From contig CM062290.1 in assembly GCA_031216915.1 (NCBI GenBank), positions 252,346,581-252,410,580 of the forward strand: a DNA stretch of 64,000 bases, written 5' to 3'. A program made the translations under genes and the position numbers. Below, piece after piece: positions 1 to 12,633 of the stretch. Source of the stretch: Pictodentalium vernedei. Taxonomy: Eukaryota; Mollusca; Scaphopoda; Dentaliida; Dentaliidae. Position 1 is the first letter of the stretch. Each line of letters starts with the position of its first letter. The notes beneath the pieces are model-generated. The model saw only the letters and a program-made list of their open reading frames with translations. It was not told the origin of the DNA and made no database searches.

Positions 1-101
1 CTGTCAAACAAGATTGAATTGGTTAAATTTCTAGTTGCACTGTGGGAAATATTTGCACCATAAACTTTAGATATTTCGACATCAGTGTGCAGGGGGTTAA
101 C

Positions 102-734
102 TAGGGCTGCAACGATACGTTTTCTCGAGATACAATTTGTATCACGATACTATCCCCACGATATGATATGTATCATGAAACACAGCCACTAACTGAGTGT
201 AACTACCACAATCACCAAAAACTTCACAAAAAGTAATTTGGTAACCCGGTGGTCCATAACAGATTTTCTTCTTGTGTTCTCACATTTCTTCTTGACTGGT
301 GAGTGGAATGAAAAGTCTTGATATCCACCTACACATTTGCCAAATAACAATCATCATACAGTCGGGATCAAGTAAATTCATTTCAATGAAATTCGATTTC
401 TCAAAATTTTTGACTGTAAAACATTATGACTCTATTTTCTTGGAGTTTTTCATTTCTGTCCTCATAGCATTATATCAAGATTTTAAGAGCGAGATTAATG
501 GTTTGCACTATTCAAGGCAAATACGATTACTCGAAAACAAAATAAACTCAAACTTCTATAAACCTGATTTCAAAAGGAAACCTCATACAATCAATGTCAC
601 CATTTTAGAACTGTCATTAATAAAATATAAAATTTTTGGTTCACATGTATCATGATACAGGGCATGCATATCATATGTTTCGTCGTAGAATGAATCACAA
701 TGCATTCATTTCACGATTAATCATTGCAGTCCTA
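102..734. mobile_element. decayed hAT-like non-autonomous element
   Basis: The left end reads TAGGGCTGCAACGAT and the right end, reverse-complemented, reads TAGGACTGCAATGAT, giving an imperfect 15-bp terminal inverted repeat. Subterminal GTATCATGATAC-like words occur near both ends. TAGGGCTGCAACGA-type ends are common in animal hAT MITEs (family knowledge). The flanking 8-mers (GGGTTAAC and TACATAAC) agree only in TAAC, so the target duplication is not proven. The open frame inside (299-655) has no recognisable domain and I treat it as chance. Confidence 0.4.
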
Positions 735-1589
735 TACATAACTTTGTGGTAATAAAGGTATATACCATATTTCTGAAGACCTGGCAATTCACCCTCAGCA
801 ATCGGCAATACTGAGAAAAATGCTTTGGTAGCAATACACAGCATCGGCAAAAATATTGCTGAGGGTGTAATGTTGTGAAATGTCAAGCCAAAAAAAGAAA
901 TACCTGTGTTTAGGGTAACTCAAAAATTTATGCCAACCCTAAAAAATCTATCGAGTAATCGATCCTCATTTCGATTTCCATCCGACTTGCAACAGTGAAT
1001 TTGAAACCGATTTTGGAGTTCAAGCTTTAAAAATCACGAGCAGAAATAAATATATTGGACAGTATAAAGGTGGAGTAAGTGGCAAGTTCCAGTTCAGCAA
1101 AGGAAATCACATTTGATAAACTGATAAACGTTTTACAATGCTTCACAGTTAGTTTTGACAGGTTATGAATATTAATGAATATCATGTTGGGTTTTCTGTA
1201 TTGATACTGAAAGCTCCAAATCTTGGCCTACATGTACAGTCTTCACAATGCCATTGGTGCTAGTATATATTGTACAAAGCAGTTTTTTAATTCAATTCAA
1301 ACATATATATAGAAGTTATTGACAGTGCACATGGCCAGTAGATGCGTAGATACTGCATTTAAGTTAAGTATGTGGTTATTTTGGTAGTTCAATAATTTTT
1401 TTATTTCTTTCAGAAACCACGTGGCATTTTCAATGTCACGCCATATGGGGAGATTTTTATCATTTGTCATTTCGAGGAAAGTTTATTGAATGTGCAAATA
1501 CTATGGAGAAAAAAAATGAAGAATAAAAACACACTAACATGGGTATGCTCTTTAAATTTAATTATTAGGGTTTAATGACACTTTAACAG
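735..1589. other. non-coding, nothing recognised
   Basis: AT-rich sequence with no convincing frame, no terminal repeats and no match to the repeat families seen elsewhere in the window. Confidence 0.5.
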
Positions 1590-1845
1590 CCAAGGTCATA
1601 TCGTGCCAGGGACAGTTTTACAGGTGGAGGAAGCCGGGGTACCCGGAGTGAACATCCGAGCAGCTGCCAGCTTCCCAACATCATAACTCTGCACTAGAGC
1701 ACAGGCAGGGTTAGATTGGTTGAAGACATGCGCATCATCAAGGTGCAGTACACCTTAGTACACAGCGTCATCATGTCCCCATGTGGACAATTGGGGTAAA
1801 GTGCCTTGCCCAAGGACATAACGCAGGAGTTCAAATCAATCACTC
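1590..1845 (-). mobile_element. tRNA-type SINE, degraded copy
   Basis: It matches the body of the SINE that is intact at 32629-32986, in reverse orientation: the CAGTTTTACAGGTGGAGGAAG block, the TTAGTACACAGCGTCA block and the CTTGCCCAAGGACA block are all recognisable. The tRNA-like head with the B box has diverged beyond recognition and the AATAAA tail is missing. No target duplication is seen. Confidence 0.6.
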
Positions 1846-2229
1846 AGTCAGCCATCCAAGGACTAACCAGGCTCGAAATTGCCCAACATCAGTGATCCAA
1901 CGAGAACCGGTTACTGCATCACCACTGCACCCACACCCCTTCTTTAAATTGAATTGGAATTGCCTCAATTAATGATGGTTAGTACATTTTAGAACAGAGT
2001 ATATGTGAATCAGAGGTCTGTAATTGTCATATTTATAAACAAACTGATGTAATAGCCACTGATGAACTGGAATTATGAGGCAGTTTGAAACATGCTGTCA
2101 AAAATAGGCCGATGAAATCGTCAGATGTGTACCCATACGTACAATGAGTAGAAAGCTGTATGACGGAGGGCCACCACGGATGCCGACATTATGTACACCA
2201 TACATGGTACGGGTACATATAGAAATGGA

Positions 2230-3317
2230 ATGGAGTGTCTAATTTGATGGATAAAGGGTTAATATCTCCGGATCAAATTATCAGATTTACATGAAAAACT
2301 ATACAGCACAGCACATCAGTAACCCGAATACATATATAAAGTAACATGACAATCGGATTGATATTTTTTGAGTTATCTCATGCCAAAGGGATTGGAGGAA
2401 TTTTCAATTTGAAGGATAAAGGGTTAATATCTCAGGATAAAAATAACAGATTTACACCAAAAACTATACAGCTCAATACATCAGTAACCTGAACACAAAT
2501 ATAAAGTAACTTGACAATCCAAGCAATATTTTTCAAGTTATCGAATGCCAAAGAGATTGGAGGAATTTTCAATTTGAATTATAAAGGGTTAATATCTCTC
2601 AGGATCAAAATAACAGATTTACACCAAAAACTATACAGCTTGGCACATCAGTAACCTGAACACAAATATAAAGTAACTTGACAATCCAAGCAATATTTTT
2701 CAAGTTATCGAATGCCAAAGGAAATGGGAGTAATTCTCAATTTGAAGGATAAAGGGTTAACATCTCGGGATCAAATCATCAGATTCACACCAAAAACTAT
2801 ACGGCAAATCAGTAACCTGAACACAAATATATAAAGTAACTTGACAATCCAAGCAATATTTTTCAAGTTATTGAATGCCAAAGGGATTGGAGAAATTTTC
2901 AATTTGAAGGATAAAGGGTCAATATCTCAGGATCAAAATAATAGATTTACTCCAAAAACTATACAGCTCGGAACATCTGTAACCTGAAGAATATATAAAG
3001 TAACATGATAATTGGATTGATATTTTTTGAGTTATCTCATGCCAAGGCATTGGAAGAATTCTCAATTTGAAGGATAAAGAGTTGATATCTCAGGATCAAA
3101 TTATCAGATTTACACCAAAAACTATACAGCTCGGCACATCAGTAACCTGAACACAAATATAAAGTAACTTGACAATCCAAGCAATATTTTTCAAGTTATC
3201 GAATTCCAAAGGGATTGGAGTAATTTTCAATTTGAAGGATAAAGGGTTAACATCTCGGAATCAAATCATCAGGTTTACACCAAAAACTATACAGCTCGGC
3301 AAATCAGTAACCTGAAC
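2230..3317 (+). repeat. family B core satellite, ~165-bp units
   Basis: About six and a half tandem units share GATAAAGGGTTAATATCTC, a run of ACACCAAAAACTATACAGCT, CATCAGTAACCTGAACAC and CAATCCAAGCAATATTTTTC. Units differ by several percent. The array resumes at about 7740 after the inserted family A element. Further arrays of the same unit lie at about 9040-10285 and 11350-12010. Confidence 0.85.
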
Positions 3318-3952
3318 AACAAGAGGCCCCACGTGGCCTTAATCGCTCACCTGACAAAGTGACTCTAAGAAGTATTTTAGGTCACCTTCACCATGTCATG
3401 CCTCATCAACATTAACTGGTTGAGTGATAGATTTTGTTTGAAGTTCAACATTTGTTACCTAAAATTAGTTTTATTTAAAATCATTGGTGTGTGGCCAATC
3501 TCCAATGATTTTTAATAAAGCAAATTTATCTCTGCAGACAAACTGGTTTAGCATGAAGCACAAACAAGGAATGTGAAGAGATAGCCTTGGACATCTCTCC
3601 CCAACTGTGGATATCTTCCATGTGCTACATGTATATATTTGCATGCAAGAAAACAAAAATTTTCACAAATTTTATTTTTTTTTATCATCATTGGAACAAG
3701 CTCAAACAGCTTATTCCAATAGGGGTATGGGAAGATCAGGTATATTTTTGAGACAGAAATGTGAATATATAAATAATGGTGTTTTTTTGTGAATGATGCT
3801 GGAGAATTTTGCGTAAAGATATGGTAAATGGTTTGTTCTAGATACAGAATGATGCAAAAGTATTTAAATTTGATTAGGCAAGTTGTTCCTATAATGCATT
3901 TAAAAATTGAAGTAACTGTTTTTTTGCTGACGAACTTTTAGATGTGTGTGTC

Positions 3953-3997
3953 TGTGTTTGTGTGTGTGTGTGTGTGTGTTTGTGTGTGTGTGTTTGT

Positions 3998-4034
<37 letters not shown>
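3953..4034 (+). repeat. (TG)n followed by a long G run
   Basis: A TGTG-rich microsatellite runs straight into roughly 35 consecutive G. The same compound tract occurs at the equivalent place of the second family A copy (58038-58108) with a different length, so it belongs to the element. Read in reverse it gives proline- and histidine-threonine-rich false frames. Confidence 0.9.
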
Positions 4035-4035
<1 letters not shown>

Positions 4036-4768
4036 AAGAGTGTTCTTGCAAACAAAATTCCTGAATAAATGGAAAATTTTATTTTTTGTGTGAAAGACAT
4101 AGTGCGTGAATGTTGATTGGAACAAGCTTAGAGAGCTCATTTTAATGTGAAGTCATAAAGCTGTGTTTTATGTACGAAATTCTGGAATAACTAAAAAAAT
4201 TGCTTTTTTGACTCAAAAAGCATGGTGTGCGACCTCTCATTGGAATGAGTTCAAAAAGCTCATTCCAATGGGGTATTTACAAGCGATAAGTACATGTATG
4301 TTTAAGAGACAAAAATTAAAATTTGAATAGCGATTTTTGCGAAGAATGCTGACAAGTTTTGGCAGTTATGCTGGTAAAAAGGTAAGATATGCAAAGTGGT
4401 TGTTTTTTAGAGGCGACATTTAATTAAGGGGAATTAACCCTTGATTACTGAGGTAACTTCTAAAAGTACTGAAATTTCATGAAGCAATGTGAATAACAGA
4501 CAACAGTTGCCTAAAAATTTCATGAATAACTAAAATTTTTATTCCTTTGTCTCGAAAACATGGCATATGACCTTTGTTGGAATGAGCTGAATGCGTGTGT
4601 TCCAATGAGGGGTCATAAAATTTGAACGAAGATTTGTGTGAATAATGCATTAGTACTGCTAGATTTGGGTAAACGGTTCACCCTGGATACCACCCCTTCT
4701 ATAGTAGATCTTTTCTGCAAATTTTGTCTAAGATTCTATCAACTTTACAAATAAATACGTTCATGAAT

Positions 4769-7016
4769 CACAATCAGATCCACCCTACAATGTTGCATAC
4801 CAAATATCAAAAGATTCTGCCTGCTGGATCTGGAGAAGAAGATTTTTTAAGAAATATGCCTGAAACGCACTAAGTTAAAATTTGGGCTCCTATACGGAGC
4901 CCAAATATAAACCCAGGGGGCCGATTTGAACAAACTTGAATCAGATCCACCCCACAATGTTGCTTACCAAATATGAAAAGATTCTGAAGCTGGATCTGGA
5001 GAAGAAGATTTTTTAAGAAATTTGCCTGAAATGCACTAAGTTCGAATTCGAGCTTCTATAGTGAGCCCAAATATGAAACTAGGAAGCCGATTCGAACAAA
5101 CTTGAATCAGATCCACCCCACAATGTTGCATACCAAATATCAAAAGATTCTGCCTGCTGGATCTGGAGAAGAAGATTTTTTAATAAATTTGCCCGAAATG
5201 CACTAAGTGCGAATTCGGGCTTCTATATTAAGCCCAAATATGAATCCAGGGGGCCGATTTGAACAAACTTGAATCAGATCCACCCCGCAATGTTGCATAC
5301 CAAATATCAAAAGATTCTGCCTGCTGGATCTGGAGAAGAAGATTTTTGAAGAAATTTGCCTGAAATGCACTAAGTGCGCATTCGGGCTTCTATATTAAGC
5401 CCAAATATGAATCCAGGGGGCCGATTTGAACAAACTTGAATCAGATCCACCCCGCAATGTTGCATACCAAATATCAAAAGATTCTGCCTGCTGGATCTGG
5501 AGAAGAAGATTTTTGAAGAAATTTGCCCGAAATGCACTAAGTTTGAATTCGAGCTTCTATAGTGAGCCCAAATATGAATCCAGGGGGCTGATTTGAACAA
5601 ACTTGAATCAGATCCACCCCGCAATGTTGCATACCAAATATCAAAAGATTCTGCCTGCTGGATCTGGAGAAGATGATTTTTTAAGAAATTTGCCTGAAAT
5701 GCACTAAGTTCGAATTCGAGCTTCTATAGTGAGCCCAAATATGAATCTAGGAAGCCGATTTGAACAAACTTGAATCAGATCCACCCCACAATGTTGCATA
5801 CCAAATATCAAAAGATTCTGCCTGCTGGATCTGGAGAAGAAGATTTTTTAATAAATTTGCTTGAAATGCACTAAGTTCAAATTTGGGCTCCTATACTGAG
5901 CCCAAATATAAACCCAGGGGGCCGATTTGAACAAACTTGAATCAGATCCACCCCACAATGTTGCTTACCAAATATGAAAAGATTCTGCCTGCTGGATCTG
6001 GAGAAGATTTTTTAAGAAATTTGCATGAAATGCACTAAGTTCAAATTCGAGCTTCTATAGTGAGCCCAAATATGAATCTAGGAAGCCGATTTGAACAAAC
6101 TTGAATCAGATCCACCCCACAATGTTGCATACCAAATATCAAAAGATTCTGCCTTCTGGATCTGGAGAAGAAGATTTTTTAAGAAATTTGCCTAAATGCA
6201 CTAAGTTCGAAATCGGGCTCCTATACTGAGCCCAAATATTAACCCAGGGGACGATTTGAACAATCTTGAATCAGATCCACCCCACAATGTTGCTTACCAA
6301 ATATGAAAAGATTCTGCCTGCTGGATCTGGAGAAGAAGATTTTTTAAGAAATTTGCCTGAAATGCACTAAGTTCGAATTCGGGCTTCTATAGTAAGCCCA
6401 AATATGTATCCAGGGGGCCGATTTGAACAAACTTGAATCAGATCTACCCCGCAACATTGCATACCAAATATCAAAAGATTCTGCCTGCTGGATCTGGAGA
6501 AGAAGATTTTTGAAGAAATTTGCCTGAAATGCACTAAATTCGAATTCGAACTCCTATAGTGAGCCCAAATATGAATCTAGGGAGCCGATTTGAACAAACT
6601 TGAATCAGATCTACCCTACAATGTTGCATACCAAATATCAAAAGATTCTGCCTGCTGGATCTGGAGAAGAAGATTTTCAAAGAAATTTGCCTGAAATGCA
6701 GTAAGTTCAAATTTGGGCTCCTATACTGAACCCAAATATAAACCCAGGGGGCCGATTTGAACAAACTTGAATCAGATCCACCCCACAATGTTGCATACCA
6801 AATATCAAAAGATTCTGCCTGCTGGATCTGGAGAAGAAGATTTTTTAAGAAATTTGCCTGAAATGCACTAAGTTCGAAATCGGGCTCCTATACTGAGCCC
6901 AAATATGAACCCAGGGGGCCGATTTGAACAAACTTGAATCAGATCCACCCTACAATGTTGCATACCAAATATCAAAAGATTCTGCCTGCTGGATCTGGAG
7001 AAGAAGATTTTTTAAT
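4769..7016 (+). repeat. family A core satellite, ~168-bp units, 13-14 copies
   Basis: Each unit contains GAATCAGATCCACCCCACAA, CATACCAAATATCAAAAGAT, CTGCCTGCTGGATCTGGAGA, TTTGCCTGAAATGCACTAAG and a short GAGCCCAAATATGAA block preceded by its near complement (GGGCTTCTATA). Adjacent units are 90% or more alike and alternate between a few sub-types, which suggests unit exchange or expansion in multi-unit blocks. The open frames found in the array follow the unit phase and are not genes. Confidence 0.9.
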
Positions 7017-7712
7017 GTTTTTCCCATTGCCTACAGTGTTAAAAAGTGCTGACTCAGCACTTTTTCAAAGTCCCGAAACTGTACCCTATGATAAAACCGA
7101 TGGCAATTTTTTTTTACCAATCCTTTCTGTTGGTCCTAAGGAAGCTGCACACCAAATAAAAATTCTCAGTGCCGTGCAGTTTTGGAGATATGGGCGTTTT
7201 AAATTTTTTCTATTTTTAGCTCCTGCGGTTCCCACGTGGCTGCGGGAAAATTTTTTTTTGCATAAATCAAGTACTCATGACCCAATAAGCCCTCACATAA
7301 AATTTGGTTCAAATCAGCCTCTCGGTTTGGAAAATAGAAATTTTGGGCGGGGCAAAAAATTTTGCCCCTCTCATAACAACGTCAAGTATAGCCCCACAAA
7401 CTTCTCTTGAACAAATCTGAGTCTACACCTCAAAAGGAAGCTGCACACCAAATATCAAGTCTCTGCTACTGCTGGTTCATGAGAAGAAGATTTACAAAGA
7501 TTTTGGTGCCCCTTGGGGGTGTGGCACCACCCAGGAGGAGGGGCAACTTCATTTGAACAAATCTGAATTGGCATTAGGTAATAAACATTTAGCCAACATT
7601 TGAATAAAATTGGGCTAGTGGTTTAGGAGGAGAAGTCGATAATGTAAAGTTAACGCCGGACGGACGACGACGGACGCCGGACGCCGGACAGAAAGTGATT
7701 AGTTAAGCTCCC

Positions 7713-7738
7713 CTTGAGCTTCGCTCAGGTGAGCTAAA
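7713..7738 (+). other. rolling-circle 3' end: hairpin plus CTAA
   Basis: Stem CTTGAGC, loop TTC, stem GCTCAGG (one wobble), then TGAGCTAAAA. Equivalent ends in the window are 15841-15868, 21573-21598, 26236-26262 and 40292-40320, each with a different stem sequence but the same design. In Helitrons such a hairpin marks the replication stop (family knowledge). Confidence 0.7.
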
Positions 7739-8074
7739 AATATAAAGTGACTAGACAATCCAAGCAAAATTTTTCAAGTTATCGAATGCCGAAGGGATTG
7801 GAGGAATTTTCAGTTTGATGGATAAAGGTTAATATCTCAGGATTAAATTATCAGATTTACACCAAAAACTATACAGCTCGGCACATCAGTAACCTGAACA
7901 CAAATATAAAGTAACTTGACAATCCAAGCAATAGTTTTGAAGTTATCGAATGCTAAAGAAATGGATACGGACGCCGGATGGACAGACGGATGGACAAAGG
8001 ATGGACGGACAAAGGATGGCCACCCCGGATGCCGGCATTATGTGTACCATACATAGTATGGGTACACATAAAAA

Positions 8075-8903
8075 GCAAACTGCACACGGTTTTCTGGACA
8101 GTGCAATTCAGTACCTGCAATGACAATAAATCCCAAGAAACATACCAGTATTACTTCACCTTTTAGTTGTTTAAAAACCTGAAAAAATTTAAGAAAACCT
8201 TTTTCGGGGTTGCCTTAGTTTCTAGTTTGTACATGAATCTTCAGTTAAATATAGGACCTGATCAAGCCTCATCTCCCAAAGGTACAGAAGAACCATTAGG
8301 CAAACAGATCAAATCCATCCTTCATATTGCATCTTTGCGCCCACGAGGAAGAAGGATAACCAACCTCATGGTTATTAGAAGATGCATTTAGTCAACTAAA
8401 AGGTGACAAAAAGCAACTAATAAAGGTGGAGAATGTTTGCAGTGGATTACAGGGCCCAAGGTTCCGACGAGAATCAGAATCAATTCTTACAAGAAAAACA
8501 ATGACAATCAATTAACCCAGGGACCTGATTTGAAGAAACTTGAATCTGACCCTCCTAGAGATGTTGCATACCAAATATGAAAGTATTCTGATTAGTGGAT
8601 CGGAAGAAGATTTTTTGAAGATATTCCCTCATGACGAATGGATAACAGACGGACGGACGATGAACAGAAAGTGACCACTTAAGCTCCCCCTGACTTTCAG
8701 TCAATTGAGCTAAAAATAACAAAAAAAAACATTTTGAAGTATGAATTTCTCAGCTTTTTTCAGTAAAGGATAAGTGATTTCTACAAAACATTGATTCGTT
8801 TAGTCAATATTATATTGTCAAGGGTCGTTTACCAAAGATGAAAGCATTCTGACAAGTGAATCGAAAGATTTTCAAAAGAAATTCCCTCAATTGGCACTAA
8901 GTT
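8075..8903 (+). repeat. segment between B copies: family A relic and a repeated unknown block
   Basis: It includes a block (about 8215-8410) that recurs at about 10535-10715 and 13330-13515, then a family A relic with the end AGCTCCCCCTGACTTTCAGT and GAGCTAAAA at about 8716. The block contains a 74-codon open frame (8167-8391) kept only in part in the other copies; I do not recognise the protein and think it is a repeat, not a gene. Confidence 0.6.
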
Positions 8904-10386
8904 AAAAATAGGCCGATGAAATCGTCAGATGTGTACCCATACGCGCAACTAGTAGAAAGCTGTATGATGGAGGGCGACCACGAATGCCGACATTATGTAC
9001 ACCATACATGGTATGGGTACATATAGAAATGGATTGGAGGTGTGTTTAATTTGATGGATAAAGGGTTAATATCTCCAGATCAAATTATCAGATTTACATA
9101 AAAAACAAAACAGCACAGCACAGCACAGCACAGCACATCAGTAACCTGAATAAATATATAAAGTAAAATGACAATCGGATTGATATTTTTTGAGTTATCT
9201 CATGCCAAAGGGATTGGAGGAATTTTCAATTTGAAGGATCAAGGGTTAATATCTCATGATTAAATTATCAGATTTACACCAAAAACTATACAGCTCGGCA
9301 CATCAGTAACCTGAACACAAATATAAAGTAACTGGACAATCCAAGCAATATTTTTCAAGTTATCGAATGCCAAAGGGATTGGAGGAATTTACAATTTGAA
9401 GGATGAAGGGTTAATATCTCAGGATCAAAATAACAGATTTACACCAAAAACTATACAGCTCAGCACATCAGTAACCTGAACACAAATATAAAGTAACTTG
9501 ACAATCCAAGTAATATTTTTCAAGTTATCGAATGCCAAAGGGATTGGAGGAATTTTCAATTTGAAGGATAAAGGGTTAATATCTCAGGATCAAATTATCA
9601 GATTTATACCAAAAACTATACAGCTCGGAACATCAGTAACCTGAAGAATATATAAAGTAACATGACAATTGGATTGATATTTTTTGAGTTATCTCATGCC
9701 AAAGGCATTGGAAGAATTCTCAATTTGAAGGATAAAGAGTTGATATCTCAGGATCAAATTATCAGATTTACTCCAAAAACTATACAGCTCGGCACATCAG
9801 TAACCTGAACACAAATATAAAGTAACTTGACAATCCAAGCAATAATTTTCAAGTTATCGAATTCCAAAGGGATTGGAGTAATTTTCAATTTGAAGGATAA
9901 AGGGTTAATATCTCGGGATCAAATCATCAGATTTACACCAAAAACTATACAGCTCGGCAAATCAGTAACCTGAACACAAATATAAAGTAACTAGACAATC
10001 CAAGCAAAATTTTTCAAGTTATCGAATGCCAAAGGGATTGGAGGAATTTTCAATTTGATGGATAAAGGTTAATATCTCAGGATCAAATTATCAGATTTAC
10101 ACCAAATACTATACAGCTCGGCACATCAGTAACAATTTGAAGGATAAAGGGTTAATATCTCAGGATCAAAATAACAGATTTGCACCAAAAACTATACAGC
10201 TCGGCACATCAGTAACCTGAACACAAATATAAAGTAACTTGACAATCCAAGCAATAGTTTTCAAGTTATCGAATGCTAAAGAAATGGATACGGACGCCGG
10301 ACGGACAGACGGATGGACGGACAAAGGATGGCCACCCCGGATGCCGGCATTATGTGTACCATACATAGTATGGGTACACATAAAAA
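8904..10386 (+). mobile_element. rolling-circle element, family B, copy 2
   Basis: Same 5' start (AAAATAGGCCGATGAAATCG) and 3' hairpin GTACACATAAAA as the copy at 2101. The core satellite has about seven units. A short CAGCA tandem repeat (about 9112-9140) is longer here than in copy 3. The copy is part of a ~2.3-kb tandem duplication whose second unit starts near 10250. Confidence 0.75.
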
Positions 10387-11214
10387 GCAAACTGCACACG
10401 GTTTTCTGGACAGTGCAATTCAGTACCTGCAATGACAATAAATCCCAAGAAACATACCAGTATTACTTCACCTTTTAGTTGTTTAAAAACCTGAAAAAAT
10501 TTAAGAAAACCTTTTTTGGGGTTGCCTTAGTTTCTAATTTGTACATGAATCTTCAGTTAAAATATAGGACCTGATCAAGCCTCATCTCCCAAAGGTACAG
10601 AAGAACCATTAGGCAAACAGATCAAGTCCATCCTTCATATTGCATCTTTGCGCCCACGAGGAAGAAGGATAACCAACCTCATGGTTATTAGAAGATGCAT
10701 TTAGTCAACTAAAAGGTGACAAAAAGCAACTAATAAAGGTGGAGAATGTTTGCAGTGGATTACAGGGCCCAAGGTTCCGACGAGAATCAGAATCAATTCT
10801 TACAAGAAAAACAATGACAATCAATTAACCCAGGGACCTGATTTGAAGAAACTTGAATCTGACCCTCCTAGAGATGTTGCATACCAAATATGAAAGCATT
10901 CTGATTAGTGGATCGGAAGAAGATTTTTTGAAGATATTCCCTCATGACGAATGGATAACAGACGGACGGACGATGAACAGAAAGTGACCACTTAAGCTCC
11001 TCCTGACTTTCAGTCAGGTGAGCTAAAAATAACAAAAAAAACATTTTGAAGTATGAATTTCTCAGCTTTTTTCAGTAAAGGATAAGTGATTTCTACAAAA
11101 CATTGATTCGTTTAGTCAATATTATATTGTCAAGGGTCGTTTACCAAAGATGAAAGCATTCTGACAAGTGAATCGAAAGATTTTCAAAAGAAATTCCCTC
11201 AATTGGCACTAAGT
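10387..11214 (+). repeat. second copy of the inter-B segment
   Basis: It is almost identical to 8075-8903 at an offset of about 2.32 kb, including the 10535-10715 unknown block and a family A 3' end (GTCAGGTGAGCTAAAA at about 11038). Here the terminal stem CTGACT…AGTCAG is intact, while the first copy has mutated to AGTCAATTGAGC. Confidence 0.75.
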
Positions 11215-12633
11215 TAAAAATAGGCCGATGAAATCGTCAGATGTGTACCCATATGTGCAACTAGTAGAAAGCTGTATGATGGAGGGCGACCACGGATGCC
11301 GACATTATGTACACCATACATGGTATGGGTACATATAGAAATGGATTGGAGGTGTGTTTAATTTGATGGATAAAGGGTTAATATCTCCAGATCAAATTAT
11401 CAGATTTACATAAAAAACAAAACAGCACAGCACAGCACATCAGTAACCTGAATAAATATATAAAGTAAAATGACAATCGGATTGATATTTTTTGAGTTAT
11501 CTCATGCCAAAGGGATTGGAGGAATTTTCAATTTGAAGGATCAAGGGTTAATATCTCATGATTAAATTATCAGATTTACACCAAAAACTATACAGCTCGG
11601 CACATCAGTAACCTGAACACAAATATAAAGTAACTTGACAATCCAAGCAATATTTTTCAAGTTATCAAATGCCAAAGGGATTGGAGGAATTTACAATTTG
11701 AAGGATGAAGGGTTAATATCTCAGGATCAAAATAACAGATTTACACCAAAAACTATACAGCTCGGCACATCAGTAACCTGAACACAAATATAAAGTAACT
11801 TGAAAATCCAAGCAATATTTTTCAAGTTATCGAATGCCAAAGGGATTGGAGGAATTTTCAATTTGAAGGATAAAGGGTTAATATCTCAGGATCAAATTAT
11901 CAGATTTATACCAAAAACTATACAGCTCGGCACATCAGTAACCTGAACACAAATATTAAGTAACTTGACAATCCCAGCAATATTTTTCAAGTTATCGAAT
12001 GCCAAAGAAATGGATACGGACGCAGGACAGACAGATGGACGCACCAACATTTCAGGTTTATGGGCTACCAAAAAAACATTTTGTATGTCCAAAACCTTAT
12101 TTTACCCAGAACCCCACCCCCTCCACCCTAGAACTTATATTTAACCCTAACCCCACCCTTCCACCCAAAAACCACACCCTAACCCTACCCCACCCTGACC
12201 CTAAAAGCCCACCCCAGACCCTAACCCCCACCCACCCTGGGATCTAACCCCCCAACCTTAAGCCCTACTCTGGGGCTACCTCTAACCCCCCACCCCACCC
12301 CACCCCACCCCTGACCCAACCCCACCCTAGCCAAACTAATAGGATTAGGAGCTATTTTTCGGTTTAGGGGCTACTAAAACTAAAACCCCACCCCTGAACC
12401 CAACCCTAACCCCCCCCCCAACCTTAAGCCCTACTCTGGGGATACCCCTAACCCCACCCCACTCCTAACACTACCTTAATTTGTAGGTAGCCCCTAATAA
12501 TAATATCCCCTAAACCCCCAATGTTGGCCCGGACAGACAGACAGACGGATGGAGAAAGGATGGACGAACGATGGATGGCCACCCCGGATGCCGGCATTAT
12601 GTGTACCATACATAGTATGGGTACACATAAAAA
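11215..12633 (+). mobile_element. rolling-circle element, family B, copy 3, inserted in a family A relic
   Basis: Starts AAAAATAGGCCGATGAAATC and ends GTATGGGTACACATAAAA. The left flank GGCACTAAGTT and the right flank ATTAGGGC… both match a family A unit, so it sits in an old family A copy. The core has only about four units. Its GGACAGACAG tract is interrupted by a C-rich block (12045-12530). Confidence 0.75.
12045..12530 (+). repeat. C-rich degenerate satellite with CCCTAA-like words
   Basis: The tract is dominated by ACCCCA, CCCTAACC and CCACCC words. The block CCTTAAGCCCTACTCTGGGG occurs twice, about 166 bp apart (12254 and 12420). GACAGACAGA-type sequence lies on both sides, so it was added to, or expanded within, the 3' region of family B copy 3. 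It resembles telomeric repeat only loosely and has no regular 6-bp period. Confidence 0.7.

Larger units (their letters stand above)
3318..7738 (+). mobile_element. rolling-circle (Helentron-like) element, family A, copy 1
   Basis: It starts ACAAGAGGCCCC and carries the 5' subterminal repeat GCTCACCTGAC (3345-3355). It ends with a hairpin (CTTGAGC-TTC-GCTCAGG, 7713-7729) followed directly by TGAGCTAAAA. The CTAA after a short hairpin fits a Helitron-type 3' end (family knowledge). The left arm (to about 4768) contains several small ATTGGAA…TTCCAAT hairpins, the middle is a ~168-bp satellite and the right arm holds a perfect AAAAAGTGCTGA hairpin (7041-7065) and a GGACGACGG tract. The family B array continues on both sides with no duplicated target. 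A second copy lies at 57402-62295. Confidence 0.75.
2101..8074 (+). mobile_element. rolling-circle (Helentron-like) element, family B, split copy
   Basis: The 5' end carries AAAATAGGCCGATGAAATCG followed by ATGTGTACCCATAC. The 3' end carries the complement, GTATGGGTACACATAAAA, inside a near-perfect hairpin (TATGTGTACC…GGGTACACATA). This layout of subterminal inverted repeats plus a 3' hairpin and an internal tandem array matches non-autonomous Helentrons (HINEs) such as the bivalve 'pearl' family (family knowledge). The core is a ~165-bp satellite. A family A element (3318-7738) is inserted in the array. A GGACGGACGG-type tract precedes the 3' hairpin. No Rep/helicase frame is visible, so it must depend on another element. 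Confidence 0.7.

Noticed and set aside
299..655. 118-codon frame near the left edge
   Set aside because: It lies entirely inside a decayed hAT-like element, is rich in I, K, F and S as AT-rich DNA would give, and shows no domain.
3889..4140. Poly-proline / histidine-threonine-rich frame
   Set aside because: Pure translation of the G run and (TG)n tract.
5370..6788. Minus-strand frames with a recurring SDSSLFKSAPW sequence
   Set aside because: They follow the satellite unit length and appear only because the unit is open in that frame; they are broken wherever the unit length changes.
2230..7016. Regular direct repeats resembling a CRISPR array
   Set aside because: Units of ~165 bp are contiguous with no spacers, and the context is eukaryotic mobile DNA.
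12095..12480. Interstitial telomere
   Set aside because: CCCTAA words are present but there is no regular hexamer array; ACCCC words dominate.
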